Positions 35,209 to 45,377 of a stretch of DNA of 64,000 bases are shown one piece after another. Source of the DNA: Labrenzia sp. 011 (GTDB lineage Bacteria > Pseudomonadota > Alphaproteobacteria > Rhizobiales > Stappiaceae); NCBI RefSeq assembly GCF_003075075.1, contig NZ_QCYM01000006.1, positions 144,765 through 208,764 on the forward strand, in the 5' to 3' direction. The position numbers and the translations under genes were made by a program. The notes beneath the pieces were generated by a model that ran no database searches, was not told the origin of the DNA, and saw nothing but the letters and a program-made list of their open reading frames with translations. The number at the start of each line of letters is the position of its first letter. Position 1 is the first letter of the stretch.

Positions 35209-36428
35209 GCTTTTTCTCCAAACCAGTTTGCCAAACGTTCAAGAGCCATTTCTGTCTTCTCAAGGGGCGCCACCAGACCGACGCGAATGTAGTTTCGTCC
35301 CGGATTGCTGCCATCCGGTTGATCGGACGCCAGATAGCTGCCCGGCAGGACCTTGACCCCGATGGTCCGCCACAGGTCTAGGGCCACGGCCGGAGACTCT
35401 CCCCATCTGCCGGTATCGAGCCACAGGAAGAACCCGGCATCGGGGGTGACGGGACCGAGGAGCGGGCTCAGGAGACGCTCCGCGACTGCGAATTTCTCGT
35501 TGTAGAGGCGCCGGTTCTCGATGACGTGGTCCTCGTCCTGATAGGCCCGGACGGCGACAGCCTGCGCCGGCAGCGGAACCTGCGGCGCGGCCAGACCGCG
35601 AAACCGGGCCCATTTTTTCAGGAAGTCGGGATCTCCCGCGGCAAAACCGCAGCGCAGTCCGGCCAGGTTGGACCGTTTCGACAGGGAATTGAGCACGATG
35701 ATGTTGGAAAAATCGCTCCCCATCGCACGGGCCGCTTCCAGAATGCCGGGGGGCGGAACTTCGCGGTAGATCTCCGAATAACATTCGTCGGCAAAGATGA
35801 AGAACCGGTGCTTGCGCGCCAGGGTGATCAGGCGCTGCCAATAGGGGATATCGGCTGCAAAGCCTTCCGGGTTTGTGGGCGAGGCAATGTAGAAAGCAAC
35901 GGTGCGATCCAGAAGGTCCGGGTCGAGACTGTCCAGGTCCGGCAGAAAGCCGTTGCCGGGCATCGCGTCCAGCAGAACCGCCTGCGCATCGGCCACATGG
36001 GCTGCGGCGGCATAGGTCTGGTAGAAGGGGTTGGGCAGAATCACCACGGGATGATCCAGATCCTTGGCAAGCTGGTCCCGCGCGGCGATGGCGCCGAAGG
36101 AAAGGCCTTCGCGGGAGCCGTTGAGCGGCAGGACGCCGTGGTCCGCATCGATCATGCCGTTCAGCCCGTAGCGTCTGTCCAGCCATGCAGCGACAGCGCC
36201 GCGAAATTCCGGCGACCCGGTGATTGCCGGATAGCGGCGGAAGCCGTCGATGTTGTCCATCAGAACGTCCGCCGTGAACGGGGGAATCGCGTGCTGCGGC
36301 TCGCCGATGGTCATGACGATGGGGTCAAGCCCGGGCGTCTCGCCGTCCAGGAGCCCGGCAAGGCGTTGAAAAGGATTGGAGTGCGGCAGGGACGCACCGC
36401 GCCTGTAGGCTTTCTGGCTGACAATCAT
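35205..36428 (-). CDS. PLP aminotransferase, DapC-like (N-succinyldiaminopimelate type)
   Basis: 407-residue class I/II fold aminotransferase. The PLP lysine is in [13 protein letters not shown] (near residue 250). [10 protein letters not shown] and SPTNPEGF are family features. The sequence best matches my memory of alphaproteobacterial DapC, which makes N-succinyl-LL-diaminopimelate for lysine and peptidoglycan. That would link to lysA, dapF and L,D-transpeptidase elsewhere in the window, but substrate choice needs confirmation. First gene of the leftward ftsK-lolA operon. Confidence 0.85.
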   Translation of the reverse strand: MIVSQKAYRRGASLPHSNPFQRLAGLLDGETPGLDPIVMTIGEPQHAIPPFTADVLMDNIDGFRRYPAITGSPEFRGAVAAWLDRRYGLNGMIDADHGVLPLNGSREGLSFGAIAARDQLAKDLDHPVVILPNPFYQTYAAAAHVADAQAVLLDAMPGNGFLPDLDSLDPDLLDRTVAFYIASPTNPEGFAADIPYWQRLITLARKHRFFIFADECYSEIYREVPPPGILEAARAMGSDFSNIIVLNSLSKRSNLAGLRCGFAAGDPDFLKKWARFRGLAAPQVPLPAQAVAVRAYQDEDHVIENRRLYNEKFAVAERLLSPLLGPVTPDAGFFLWLDTGRWGESPAVALDLWRTIGVKVLPGSYLASDQPDGSNPGRNYIRVGLVAPLEKTEMALERLANWFGEKA

Positions 36429-36478
36429 GAACGGTCCGGCGGTGGTTACGCAAAACTTTGAGCCGACCCTATCGCCTC

Positions 36479-36503
36479 CTTGGTAAATCTCTTATTAACC
36501 AAG
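36479..36503. promoter_or_regulatory. Inverted repeat and CtrA-like half-box in divergent promoter
   Basis: CTTGGT-N13-ACCAAG spans a TAAA-N7-TTAAC sequence (36484-36499), one mismatch from the CtrA consensus. It lies between the divergent aminotransferase and esterase genes. Confidence 0.3.
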
Positions 36504-36584
36504 CAGAAATGTGTGCGGTTCTTTCCGGCAATTGTCCGGAGTCCGGACCTTGTTTCAGGGTTTTGTGCGAAAAGAAGGTTTCTC

Positions 36585-37241
36585 ATGCCGGAAGGAAAAG
36601 ATCCCGTTTCCGTCGTCTGTTTCGGCGATTCCCTCACCTGGGGGTTCAATCCGGCCGACAGGTCCCGCTACGGCCACGACATCCGCTGGACACGGCGGAT
36701 GCAGAGGGACCTCGGGCCGGGGTTCTACGTGCTGGAGGAAGGCGTCAACGGACGCACCACGGTCCATGAGGATCCGGTGATGGGCGACCGGAACGGGCTG
36801 GCGCATCTGGGAACCGTGCGCCGTACCCACATGCCGATCGACATCCTGATCATCATGCTGGGAACGAACGATCTGAAGACACGGTTTTCCGGAAATGCGG
36901 AAACCATTGCCACCTCCATGGGCCGCCTGCTGGATTTCGCCCGCCGGCCGACCGACGACGTGGAAGGCCGGGCCCCGAAAGTACTGCTCATGTCACCGCC
37001 GCCACTCGGCCCCCTGGCGGGAACGCCCTTCGCGGCGCAGTTCGACGACAGGAGCTACAGGGAATCCTACCGGCTCGCCGCCTGTTACCGGGACAAGGCG
37101 GCGGAATACGGCGCGGCGTTTTTCGATACGGGCACGGTCATCGCGGCCAGCCGGCTCGACGCCGTCCATTTCGATGCCGAACCGCAGGCGGATCTGGCGA
37201 AAGCGGTTGCGGCGGAAGTCCGTAAACTGGCGGAGTCCTGA
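36585..37241 (+). CDS. SGNH/GDSL hydrolase, arylesterase-like
   Basis: 218 residues. Block I FGDSLTW has the catalytic Ser16; GTNDLK (near residue 93) supplies the Gly/Asn oxyanion pair; the C-terminal DAVHFD (near 192-197) holds the Asp and His. No signal peptide is visible, so it is probably cytoplasmic. ATG 36585 has AAGAAGG upstream; an in-frame ATG at 36480 gives a non-family extension and would start inside the divergent promoter. Confidence 0.9.
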   Translation: MPEGKDPVSVVCFGDSLTWGFNPADRSRYGHDIRWTRRMQRDLGPGFYVLEEGVNGRTTVHEDPVMGDRNGLAHLGTVRRTHMPIDILIIMLGTNDLKTRFSGNAETIATSMGRLLDFARRPTDDVEGRAPKVLLMSPPPLGPLAGTPFAAQFDDRSYRESYRLAACYRDKAAEYGAAFFDTGTVIAASRLDAVHFDAEPQADLAKAVAAEVRKLAES

Positions 37242-37268
37242 GCCGGCTGGCCGGTTCATGCCGGACGG

Positions 37269-37523
37269 TCAGAAATCGACGGTCAGGCCCTTGATTTCCC
37301 AGTCGTCATAGCGCGTCGGCTCCAGTCCGCCGCGGCCGTTGACCTCCTCCGGCAGGGCCTGCTGTTTCGCATCGATCAGTCTGCGCCGTTCCTCGGCTTC
37401 GCGCAGGGCACGCTGGGCCGCCGGGGGCAGGTCCTCGAAGTTTCTTTTCGCAGGAGCTGCGGTCTCCACCTTCAGGGAAGGGACTTCGGTCGATGAATAG
37501 GAAGGGGTGGGTTTTTCTGTCAT
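37269..37523 (-). CDS. DUF1674/SDHAF4-like succinate dehydrogenase assembly factor
   Basis: 84 residues: disordered N-terminus, a short helix (ALREAEERR), then the C-terminal motif GRGGLEPTRYDDWEIKG, which defines DUF1674 proteins. Mitochondrial SDHAF4 of this family binds the flavinylated SdhA subunit. No sdh genes are in the window. ATG 37523 is used; TTG 37541 is possible and neither has a strong ribosome site. Confidence 0.82.
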   Translation of the reverse strand: MTEKPTPSYSSTEVPSLKVETAAPAKRNFEDLPPAAQRALREAEERRRLIDAKQQALPEEVNGRGGLEPTRYDDWEIKGLTVDF

Positions 37524-37678
37524 CGGTCTGTTCGTCTTCAACGTTATGTTTTGTCAGGTCTATATAGGGCAATCTTGCCAAGAATGGCAGCAATCCCCAT
37601 CTTTGACTCCGAGACAGGCGTTTCGGACGCCTTCCCTCCTTATGTTGAAACCGGAACAGGAAACGGATCACAGCGGCG

Positions 37679-38641
37679 ATGAACTACGTTCGCACAGCAA
37701 TGCTTCTGGCGGCAATGACCGCCCTCTTCATGGGGATCGGCTTCATGATCGGCGGCCAGTCGGGCATGATGATTGCCCTGGCGGTGGCGGCTGCCATGAA
37801 CCTGTTCAGCTACTGGAACGCCGACAAGATGGTCCTGCGCATGCATCATGCGCGGGAGGTCGACGAGCGCAGCGCGCCTGACTATTACCGTCTGGTCCAG
37901 GGGCTGGCGCGCAATGCCGGCCTGCCGATGCCCAAGGTCTATGTCATCGACAATCCGCAGCCCAATGCCTTCGCCACCGGCCGGAATCCGCAGAATGCGG
38001 CGGTGGCGGCGACCACGGGCCTCCTGAACAGGCTCACCCGGGAGGAAGTCGCCGGGGTCATGGCGCATGAACTTGCCCATGTGAAGAACCACGACACGCT
38101 GATCATGACAATCACGGCGACCATCGCCGGGGCGATTTCCATGCTGGCCAATTTCGCCTTCTTCTTCGGTGGAAACCGCAACAATCAACTCGGTATTGTC
38201 GGGGTCATCCTGATGATGATCGTTGCGCCGATGGCGGCGATGGTCGTGCAGATGGCCATTTCCCGGACGCGGGAATATGCGGCCGACCGGATGGGCGCGC
38301 AGATCTGCGGCGAGCCCCTGTGGCTGGCATCCGCGCTGGGCAAGATCGCGCAGGGTGTGGAACATATCCACAATCCCGACGCGGAAGCCAATCCGGCAAC
38401 GGCGCATATGTTCATCATGAACCCGCTGTCGGGCGAACGCATGGACAATCTGTTCTCCACGCACCCCGATACCCAGAACCGCATCAATGAACTGCGCAAG
38501 CTTGCGGCGGCCGGACTGGGGTCCGGTGGCCGGGCCGGTGTCGGCGGCGGATTTTCCTCCGGTTCGTCCGGTCCCTGGGGAAGCGCCAGCGGGCCTGTCC
38601 GGTCCGGCGGCACAAGCCGGCCGAAGGGGCCGTGGGGATAA
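37679..38641 (+). CDS. htpX: Membrane zinc metalloprotease HtpX
   Basis: 320-residue integral membrane M48 protease that degrades misfolded membrane proteins alongside FtsH. Helices near residues 7-43 lead to the HELAH site (His130-His134) and further helices at about 145-200. The third zinc ligand lies in REYAADR (near 198-204). A Gly/Ser-rich C-terminal tail ends in SRPKGPWG. A strong terminator lies 92 bases after the stop. Confidence 0.95.
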   Translation: MNYVRTAMLLAAMTALFMGIGFMIGGQSGMMIALAVAAAMNLFSYWNADKMVLRMHHAREVDERSAPDYYRLVQGLARNAGLPMPKVYVIDNPQPNAFATGRNPQNAAVAATTGLLNRLTREEVAGVMAHELAHVKNHDTLIMTITATIAGAISMLANFAFFFGGNRNNQLGIVGVILMMIVAPMAAMVVQMAISRTREYAADRMGAQICGEPLWLASALGKIAQGVEHIHNPDAEANPATAHMFIMNPLSGERMDNLFSTHPDTQNRINELRKLAAAGLGSGGRAGVGGGFSSGSSGPWGSASGPVRSGGTSRPKGPWG

Positions 38642-38732
38642 CATTCCGCCTGCGTGATGTGTCCGGATCGGGCGACTTTTCTGATTTGTATCGCTTTCAC
38701 ATCAACGCGGGTTGATCTAGAATGCACTCATT

Positions 38733-38772
38733 GCGCCGCAGCCGGACGACCGGTCTGCGGCGCTTGGTTTTC
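38733..38772 (+). terminator. Strong intrinsic terminator after htpX
   Basis: GCGCCGCAG-CCGG-ACGA-CCGG-T-CTGCGGCGC forms a 13-bp stem with one bulge, followed by TTGGTTTTC. It separates htpX from rsmB. Confidence 0.8.
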
Positions 38773-38812
38773 ATGCAGGTCCGGCCGTCCGGACCGCGAT
38801 TAGGACAGCCGC

Positions 38813-40189
38813 TTGAAAAGTACGTCGAAAAGATCCCCCGGGCCCGCCGGGCAACCCGATCAGGAGAGAGCCGACACTCCCGGATTTGCGGCCCGCAAGG
38901 TGGCCGCGGATATTCTCGGGAATGTTGTTCATAAAAAGCGGACGCTGGACGGAGAGTTCGATGCTGCCTCCGGTCATTCGGGGCTGCGTGCGCTGGCCGG
39001 CAACGATCGTGCGCTGGTGCGGGCGATCCTGGGCGCGGCCCTGCGCCATCGCGGCGAAATTTCGGAAATCCTCGACCGGCTGCTCGACCGGGGCATACCG
39101 GAAAAGACCGGCCGGGTGCTGGATATCCTGCATGTGGCCATCGCGCAGATGCTTTATCTCGACATTCCGGACCGGGCTGCCGTTTCGCTGGCGGTCGATC
39201 ATGCCGGGGCGGATCGCCGCGCACGGCCCTACAAGGGACTTGTCAACGGCGTGCTGCGGCGCCTGGGCCGGGAACGCGAAGAGGCCACGGCGGATATCGA
39301 CGCGGACGTCGTGAACACGCCGGACTGGCTCCGGCAAAGCTGGCAGGCGGCCTATGGGGCGGAAACAGCCCGGGAGATCGCAAGAGCGCATCAGGGCGAG
39401 GCAGCCCTGGACCTGACGGTGAAATCGGACCCCGAAGGCTGGGCGAAAAGGCTCGGCGGCCGTGTGGTCGGTGTCGGCAGTGTCCGCCTGTCGAAAAAAG
39501 GACCGGTAGAGGCCCTTGATGGGTTTGACGAAGGGGCATGGTGGATTCAGGACGCGGCCGCCGCGCTGCCTGCACGTCTTCTCGGCGACGTCCGCGGTCT
39601 CAGGGTCGCCGATCTTTGCGCCGCGCCCGGAGGCAAGACGGCACAGCTCGCAGCGGCCGGGGCCGAAGTGACGGCAATCGATATTTCCGGCGGGCGGCTC
39701 AAGCGGCTGGAAGAAAACATGACCCGTCTGGGCCTGAGCGTTCGCACGGTCGTTTCGGATCTCAGGAAGTTCACGCCGGATGAGCCGTTCGATGCGGTGC
39801 TGCTCGATGCGCCCTGCGGTGCGACGGGCACGATCCGTCGTCATCCGGACCTTCCCTGGATCAAGCAGGCCTACGACATCGAGAAACTGGGCGAAATCCA
39901 GCGCGATCTGCTGGACCGGACCGTCGACTGGGTCAGGCCGGGCGGGGTTCTCGTCTATTGCACCTGTTCGCTGGAGCCGGAAGAGGGTGAAACGCAGGCG
40001 CAGGCGTTTCTCGAGCGCCATGCGGGGCGGATGCAGCTTGAACCGATCGACGCCGCAGAGGTTGGCGGTCTCGGCCATCTGCTTGCGCAGAGCGGCTATC
40101 TGCGCTGTCTGCCGTGCCACAATGCGGGGGCAGATGATGACACCAGGGGCATGGACGGGTTTTTCGCTGCGAGATTCAGGCGACTTTAA
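38813..40189 (+). CDS. rsmB: 16S rRNA m5C methyltransferase RsmB
   Basis: 458 residues: N-terminal NusB-like RNA-binding domain (about residues 25-160) plus a SAM-dependent methyltransferase domain. SAM site DLCAAPGGKTAQLA is near 267, and the two cysteines lie in DAPCGATG (near 335) and YCTCSLEPEEGE (near 383). TTG 38813 has AGGA 7 bases upstream and fits the family length. The heparinase-like gene follows 128 bases later and purH after that, an order I know from rhizobia. Confidence 0.93.
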   Translation: MKSTSKRSPGPAGQPDQERADTPGFAARKVAADILGNVVHKKRTLDGEFDAASGHSGLRALAGNDRALVRAILGAALRHRGEISEILDRLLDRGIPEKTGRVLDILHVAIAQMLYLDIPDRAAVSLAVDHAGADRRARPYKGLVNGVLRRLGREREEATADIDADVVNTPDWLRQSWQAAYGAETAREIARAHQGEAALDLTVKSDPEGWAKRLGGRVVGVGSVRLSKKGPVEALDGFDEGAWWIQDAAAALPARLLGDVRGLRVADLCAAPGGKTAQLAAAGAEVTAIDISGGRLKRLEENMTRLGLSVRTVVSDLRKFTPDEPFDAVLLDAPCGATGTIRRHPDLPWIKQAYDIEKLGEIQRDLLDRTVDWVRPGGVLVYCTCSLEPEEGETQAQAFLERHAGRMQLEPIDAAEVGGLGHLLAQSGYLRCLPCHNAGADDDTRGMDGFFAARFRRL

Positions 40190-40317
40190 CGCGGCATAAA
40201 GGGTTCACTTGCATTGTTAATTTAAATGAAATGCTAACCTTAATGCCTTGTTTTCAAATTACGCAGGCGGAGACATCCCATAATCACGCATGAGCCATCA
40301 GTTGCGGGGATGGTTTG

Positions 40318-42087
40318 GTGAATATCGCAAGCCTCAACGAAAGAAGCCGTATCTGGCGTCTTGTGGCACTGCATGTTTGGCAACGTTCCCTTAAATGGAT
40401 GCATGGCGGACCGATCTTCCGCATGCAGCCGTTTTCGGCCGTGCCTGCGCGCCTGCTTCTGGCACCGCAGGATCTGCGCACCGCCGATGCAACCAATGCT
40501 GCCGACATTTATGGCGGGCGGTTCCTGTTTTCCGGTCATCTGGTCGAAACACAGGGCAGGTCTCCCTTCGAGCTTGAGGCGGCGCATGAGGACTGGCAGC
40601 GTGAACTGCATGCCTTCGGCTGGCTGCGCGACCTGCGCGCCGCCGACAGCAACATCGCCCGGCAGAACGCCCGCGCCCTGGTCGAGGACTGGATCCGCTA
40701 TTGCGGCCGCAGGCACCCGATCGGCTGGGAGGCCTCCGTTGTCACGCGGAGGGTCCTGTCCTGGCTGGCCCATTCGCCCTTCATTCTCCAGGACGGCGAT
40801 CACGAATTCTACCGTGGCTTCGTCAAGTCACTCGCCCGGCAGATCCGTTATCTGCGCCAGACCATCAACGAAACGGAAGATGGCGTCGAACGGCTGCACG
40901 CCGCGCTGGCCATCGCGTCGGCCTGTATTTCCATGGCGGGTCAGGGCCGGTTTGCCCGGCAGAGCATCCGGCGCCTCGAACACGAGCTGAACCGCCAGAT
41001 TCTGCCGGATGGCGGGCATATCTCGCGCAACCCGCGCGCGCTTCTCGACATTCTCGCCGATCTTCTGCCGATCCGGCAGGCTTTCGTCGCCCAGGGCCTG
41101 GAGATGCCGCCGGCCATGCTGCAATCCGTGGACAGGATGATGCCGCTCGTGCGGTTCTTCCGGCATGGCGACGGCGCCCTGGCCCATTTCAACGGCATGG
41201 GGTCCACGCCGGGTGATCTCGTGGCGACGATCCTGGCCTATGACGACGCACGGGGCGCACCGCCTCTCAACGCGCCGCATTCCGGCTATCAGCGGCTGAG
41301 CGGCGGGGATTCCGTTGTTCTGGTCGATACGGGGCCGGCGCCCGCTCCCGGTGTCTCCGGCGATGCCCATGCGGGATGTCTGTCCTTCGAGTTTTCCTCC
41401 GGACAGAACCGGCTTGTCGTGAATTGCGGCGTGTCGCCGAAATCCAATCCGTTGTGGCGCAAGGTGAGCCGGTCGACCGCTGCCCATTCCACCGCGACCA
41501 TCGAAGACACGTCCTCCTGTCACTTTCTGTCCGAAAAGCCGTTCGGTCACCTGCTGGGGGCGCCGATCCTTTCCGGGCCGGTCACGGTTCCGGTCGAACG
41601 TGAGGACGACAGGGCCGGCAGCCGCATCATTGCCTCCCATGACGGCTACGCGGCGTCCTTCCGTGTGGTGCACCAGCGGGACCTGCGCCTGGCGGGCGAC
41701 GGCACGGTGCTGGACGGCATCGACACATTCTCCGCGGTCGGTTCCGTCGATCCAGAGCACCGTTACGCGATCCGCTTTCATTTGCATCCGGGGGTGCGCG
41801 CATCGCTCATTCGCGGCGGAACGGCGATCCTGCTTGTGTGCCGCGACGGCGAAGCCTGGGAATTCGATGCCCATGGCAGCGAGCCGCTTCTGGAGGAAAG
41901 CATCTATCTGTCGGATGTCTACGGCCACCGGAAAACCGAACAGATCGTCATCGCGGGCTCCGTGCTGGAGGAGCCGTCCGTCGGATGGCAGTTCCGCAAA
42001 ACGGCTGCAGCCCGGCTGAGCCGGCGCGGGACCAGCGAGTTCGACGAAACGGGCGAGTTGCCGCTTCCGGAACCGGACCCGTCCTGA
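40318..42087 (+). CDS. Heparinase II/III family protein
   Basis: 589 residues from GTG 40318 (GGGGA 7 bases upstream; TTG 40315 is an alternative). The N-terminal half is an alpha/alpha toroid (conserved WIRYCGRRHPIGWEASVVTRR), and the C-terminal half is the beta-sandwich heparinase II/III domain, with DAHAGCLSFEFSSGQNRLVV and HSTATIEDTS. No signal peptide is visible, so a cytoplasmic or non-classical location is likely. The family contains uronic acid polysaccharide lyases, but the substrate is unknown and this rhizobial-type relative may be diverged. Confidence 0.85.
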   Translation: MNIASLNERSRIWRLVALHVWQRSLKWMHGGPIFRMQPFSAVPARLLLAPQDLRTADATNAADIYGGRFLFSGHLVETQGRSPFELEAAHEDWQRELHAFGWLRDLRAADSNIARQNARALVEDWIRYCGRRHPIGWEASVVTRRVLSWLAHSPFILQDGDHEFYRGFVKSLARQIRYLRQTINETEDGVERLHAALAIASACISMAGQGRFARQSIRRLEHELNRQILPDGGHISRNPRALLDILADLLPIRQAFVAQGLEMPPAMLQSVDRMMPLVRFFRHGDGALAHFNGMGSTPGDLVATILAYDDARGAPPLNAPHSGYQRLSGGDSVVLVDTGPAPAPGVSGDAHAGCLSFEFSSGQNRLVVNCGVSPKSNPLWRKVSRSTAAHSTATIEDTSSCHFLSEKPFGHLLGAPILSGPVTVPVEREDDRAGSRIIASHDGYAASFRVVHQRDLRLAGDGTVLDGIDTFSAVGSVDPEHRYAIRFHLHPGVRASLIRGGTAILLVCRDGEAWEFDAHGSEPLLEESIYLSDVYGHRKTEQIVIAGSVLEEPSVGWQFRKTAAARLSRRGTSEFDETGELPLPEPDPS

Positions 42088-42168
42088 CATCTATGATCTT
42101 CCGATTTGCCTGAAGACGTGTTAGGGCGACCATTCTTCCCGGATGCTCCCCTATCGCGAGGCAAATTC

Positions 42169-43785
42169 ATGGCCATTGTGTCCAAAGCCGTTCCCGTTCC
42201 CGACCTGGTTCCCGTCAGGCGGGCCCTTCTTTCCGTCTACGACAAGACGGGTCTTGTCGACTTCGCCCGTGCCCTCGCGGAGAGGGGCGTCGAGCTGGTG
42301 TCCACCGGGGGCTCCCACAAGGCCCTGAAAGAGGCCGGTCTCGCGGTTCTCGATATTTCCGAAGTCACGGAATTTCCCGAAATCATGGATGGCCGGGTAA
42401 AGACCCTGCATCCGATGGTCCACGGCGGGCTTCTCGCCATTCGCGACGATGAGGACCATCAGGCCGCCATGGCGGCACATGGGATTACCGGCATCGATCT
42501 TTTCTGCGGCAATCTCTATCCCTTCGAGGAGGTCGTGGCTTCCGGTGCCGACTATGCCGCGGGCATCGAGAACATCGATATCGGCGGGCCGGCCATGACA
42601 CGGGCCGCCGCGAAGAACCACGCCTATGTCACGGTCGTCACCGACCCGGCGGACTACGGCACGGTGATCGCCGAGCTGGATGCCCATGAGGGACAGGCGC
42701 CGCTTGCCCTGCGCAAGAAACTGGCACTGAAGGCCTTCGCGCGCACGGCGGCCTATGACGCGGCAGTTTCCAACTGGATGGCCGATCAGCTCGACGAGGC
42801 CACTCCCGCCCACCGGGCGGTCGGCGGGGCGCTGGCCGAGGTCATGCGCTACGGCGAAAACCCGCACCAGACGGCGGGCTTCTACAAGACCGGCGAAAAA
42901 CGCCCGGGCGTGGCTACCGCCCGGCAGCTTCAGGGCAAGACGCTTTCCTACAACAACATCAACGACACGGATGCCGCCTTCGAACTGGTCAGCGAGTTCG
43001 ACCCGGCGCGCACCAGCGCGGTCGCCATCATCAAGCACGCCAATCCCTGCGGCGTCGCGGAAGGGGCGAGCCTGAAGGACGCCTACGAGAAGGCACTCCG
43101 CTGCGATCCGGTCTCTGCCTTCGGCGGGATCGTCGCACTCAACGGCACTCTGGACGCGGCGGCGGCGGAAGAAATCGTCAAGACCTTCACCGAGGTCATC
43201 ATCGCTCCCGACGCCGAGGATGCGGCGCGCGAGATCATCGCGGCGAAGAAGAATCTCCGGCTGCTGGTCACCGGCGGGCTTGCCGATGCCCGGGCCAGGG
43301 GGCTCTTCGTCAAATCCGTCGCCGGTGGCCTTCTGGTCCAGTCGCGCGACAACGGCGTGGTTGACGATCTCGATCTGAAGGTGGTCACGAAGCGCGCGCC
43401 GAGCGAAAGGGAACTTTCGGATCTGAAGTTCGCTTTCCGGGTGGCCAAGCACGTGAAGTCCAATGCCATCGTCTATGCCCGGGACGGGGCGACGGTCGGT
43501 GTCGGCGCCGGCCAGATGAGCCGGGTGGATTCCGCCCGCATTGCCGCCCGCAAGGCACTGGACGCGACCGAGGCCGCCGGTCTGGCCGAGCCGCTCACCA
43601 AAGGCTGCGTGGTGGCATCCGATGCGTTTTTCCCGTTCGCGGACGGACTTCTGTCCGCGGCCGAGGCCGGGGCGACCGCCGTCATCCAGCCGGGCGGCTC
43701 CATGCGCGACGATGAGGTTATTGCAGCGGCTGACGAAGCCGGGCTTGCCATGGTCCTGACGGGCATGCGCCATTTCCGCCACTGA
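42169..43785 (+). CDS. purH: Bifunctional AICAR transformylase/IMP cyclohydrolase PurH
   Basis: Last two steps of IMP synthesis, 538 residues. The N-terminal MGS-like cyclohydrolase domain has [13 protein letters not shown] (about residues 66-78), and the C-terminal transformylase domain has HANPCGVA (near 290) and SDAFFPFAD (near 485). ATG 42169 has GAGG upstream; a longer in-frame reading to 42106 is not supported. A good terminator follows 15 bases after the stop. Confidence 0.97.
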   Translation: MAIVSKAVPVPDLVPVRRALLSVYDKTGLVDFARALAERGVELVSTGGSHKALKEAGLAVLDISEVTEFPEIMDGRVKTLHPMVHGGLLAIRDDEDHQAAMAAHGITGIDLFCGNLYPFEEVVASGADYAAGIENIDIGGPAMTRAAAKNHAYVTVVTDPADYGTVIAELDAHEGQAPLALRKKLALKAFARTAAYDAAVSNWMADQLDEATPAHRAVGGALAEVMRYGENPHQTAGFYKTGEKRPGVATARQLQGKTLSYNNINDTDAAFELVSEFDPARTSAVAIIKHANPCGVAEGASLKDAYEKALRCDPVSAFGGIVALNGTLDAAAAEEIVKTFTEVIIAPDAEDAAREIIAAKKNLRLLVTGGLADARARGLFVKSVAGGLLVQSRDNGVVDDLDLKVVTKRAPSERELSDLKFAFRVAKHVKSNAIVYARDGATVGVGAGQMSRVDSARIAARKALDATEAAGLAEPLTKGCVVASDAFFPFADGLLSAAEAGATAVIQPGGSMRDDEVIAAADEAGLAMVLTGMRHFRH

Positions 43786-43800
43786 TCGGATCGACAGGGA

Positions 43801-43832
43801 AACGCGCCGGTGCCATCGCCGGCGTGTTTTCG
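43801..43832 (+). terminator. Intrinsic terminator after purH
   Basis: AACGCGCCGG and CCGGCGTGTT form a 10-bp stem (one G-T pair) with an 8-base loop, followed by TTCGTTTC. Confidence 0.75.
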
Positions 43833-43862
43833 TTTCGCTTCCGTCCTTCCCGTTCCTGAAAC

Positions 43863-45242
43863 TTATCCGCTGCGGTCTTCCTTCACCAGAAGCAGCAGCG
43901 TCAATCCCACGGCGAAGAACACAAGAATGACCGACATGCCGGCCGGCTGGCTGGCGGTGAGTGCGGTGACCACGCCGACTGCCAGGGGCGCCAGAAAGCT
44001 GGTCACCTTGCCGGAGAGGGCCAGCAGGCCGAAATACTGGGTCATGTGCTCACGCGGCGCGAGACGGATCAGCAGGCTGCGGCAGCAGGCCTGCAGGGGA
44101 CCGGCAACCGCGCCGATCGCGGCGCCCAGCCCAATGAACACCTGTTCGGGCAGCGATGCGAACAGGGCGCCCTCCGGTGCCGCCTTCGTGGTGATCACGA
44201 AGAATACCGTGGTGCTGTCGATGGAGATCATGCCGAGACCGCAGATCATCAGCACGACCAGGGAAAACAGGATGACCGGACGGGCGCCGAACCTGTCGTC
44301 CATCGGCCCGCCGAGAATCAGCCCGGCGACGCCGAAGATGGTCAGGATGATCCCGAAGGTGCCGATTTCGATGGATCCCCAGCCGAGCTGGCCGGCCGCG
44401 TAAATGCCGCCGAAAGCAAACAGCGCCACCAGGCCGTCCTTGAAGATCATGTTGGCGAGCAGGAACAGGAAAATATTCCGGTTGGCGCGGGCGCTGGCCA
44501 GGTTTGCGGCGAGATCGCGCAGGCCCTTGCGGATTGCCGGACCCAGCCTGGCCTGACGGGGCACATCGGGCACGAAGAGGAACATTGGCAGCACGAAGAC
44601 CAGGTACCAGAGCGCGGAGAAGGGCCCGACGGCCCGGTCGCCCTCCCGGGTTGCCGCATCCAGTCCCAGCACCGGTTTTAATCCCAGAAGTGTCTTGCCG
44701 GTTTCCGGGCTGGCGGCGAAGAAGCCGAGCGCGGTCACCAGGGTGATCAGGCCGCTCGCATAGCCCATGGCCCAGCCGAAACTCGACAGGCGTCCGATCC
44801 GGGCAGGCGGCACGAGTGCCGGCATCATGGCATTGTTGAAGACCGTCGCGATCTCGACGCAGAGCGTGCCGATGGCAAAGGCCGTCAGTGCGATGGCGAT
44901 GCCGTCGGGGCTGCCGGGCGCGGCATACCAGAAGGCCCAGCAGCAGAGGAGAAAGGGAACCGAAAAGACGGTTATCCAGCGTTTGCGGTCGCCGGTGGCG
45001 TCGGCGACGGAGCCGAGCACCGGCGCCAGAAGCGCAATGCACAGTCCGGCGGCGGCGGTGGCAAAGCCCCACAACGACTGCCCTTGCGCCGGGGTGGCTG
45101 CCAGTGTCGATGCGAAATAGGGGGCAAAGACGAATGTGGTGATCAGCGTGAAAAAAGGCTGGGCCGCCCAGTCGAAAAGCGCCCAGGACAGGATTGCGCG
45201 CCGGTCCGGTCTTGCTGGAAAAGCGTCTGAGGCGATTGTCAT
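43863..45242 (-). CDS. MFS transporter, Atg22/UMF1-like
   Basis: 459 residues with about 12 membrane helices. The N-terminus WALFDWAAQPFFTLITTFVFAPYF is diagnostic for the Atg22-like UMF1 family, whose yeast member exports amino acids from vacuoles. Substrates of bacterial members are unknown. It converges on purH and is 135 bases downstream of the glutamate dehydrogenase stop, from which it is separated by a strong terminator. Confidence 0.87.
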   Translation of the reverse strand: MTIASDAFPARPDRRAILSWALFDWAAQPFFTLITTFVFAPYFASTLAATPAQGQSLWGFATAAAGLCIALLAPVLGSVADATGDRKRWITVFSVPFLLCCWAFWYAAPGSPDGIAIALTAFAIGTLCVEIATVFNNAMMPALVPPARIGRLSSFGWAMGYASGLITLVTALGFFAASPETGKTLLGLKPVLGLDAATREGDRAVGPFSALWYLVFVLPMFLFVPDVPRQARLGPAIRKGLRDLAANLASARANRNIFLFLLANMIFKDGLVALFAFGGIYAAGQLGWGSIEIGTFGIILTIFGVAGLILGGPMDDRFGARPVILFSLVVLMICGLGMISIDSTTVFFVITTKAAPEGALFASLPEQVFIGLGAAIGAVAGPLQACCRSLLIRLAPREHMTQYFGLLALSGKVTSFLAPLAVGVVTALTASQPAGMSVILVFFAVGLTLLLLVKEDRSG

Positions 45243-45321
45243 ACGAGTTTCAATCCCAGGGGGTTCTTCAATGTTCCGGACAAGTTGTCTCCGATCTTTC
45301 CCCGGCCGCTGCCGGGCTGAA

Positions 45322-45354
45322 GAAAAGGCCGGCAGCGGGGCTGTCGGCCTTTTC
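45322..45354 (-). terminator. Strong terminator after NAD-glutamate dehydrogenase
   Basis: A 15-bp stem, GAAAAGGCC...GGCCTTTTC outside with a GC-rich inner helix and a 3-base loop, 24 bases after the dehydrogenase stop; on the minus strand it ends in CCTTTTCTTC. A second small hairpin CCCGGC-N4-GCCGGG (45301-45316) adjoins it. Confidence 0.85.
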
Positions 45355-45377
45355 GACTCATTTACGGCTGTGTCCCG

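Noticed and set aside
42151..43782. A 543-codon minus-strand frame opposite purH
   Set aside because: Same antisense shadow effect; purH has all family motifs.
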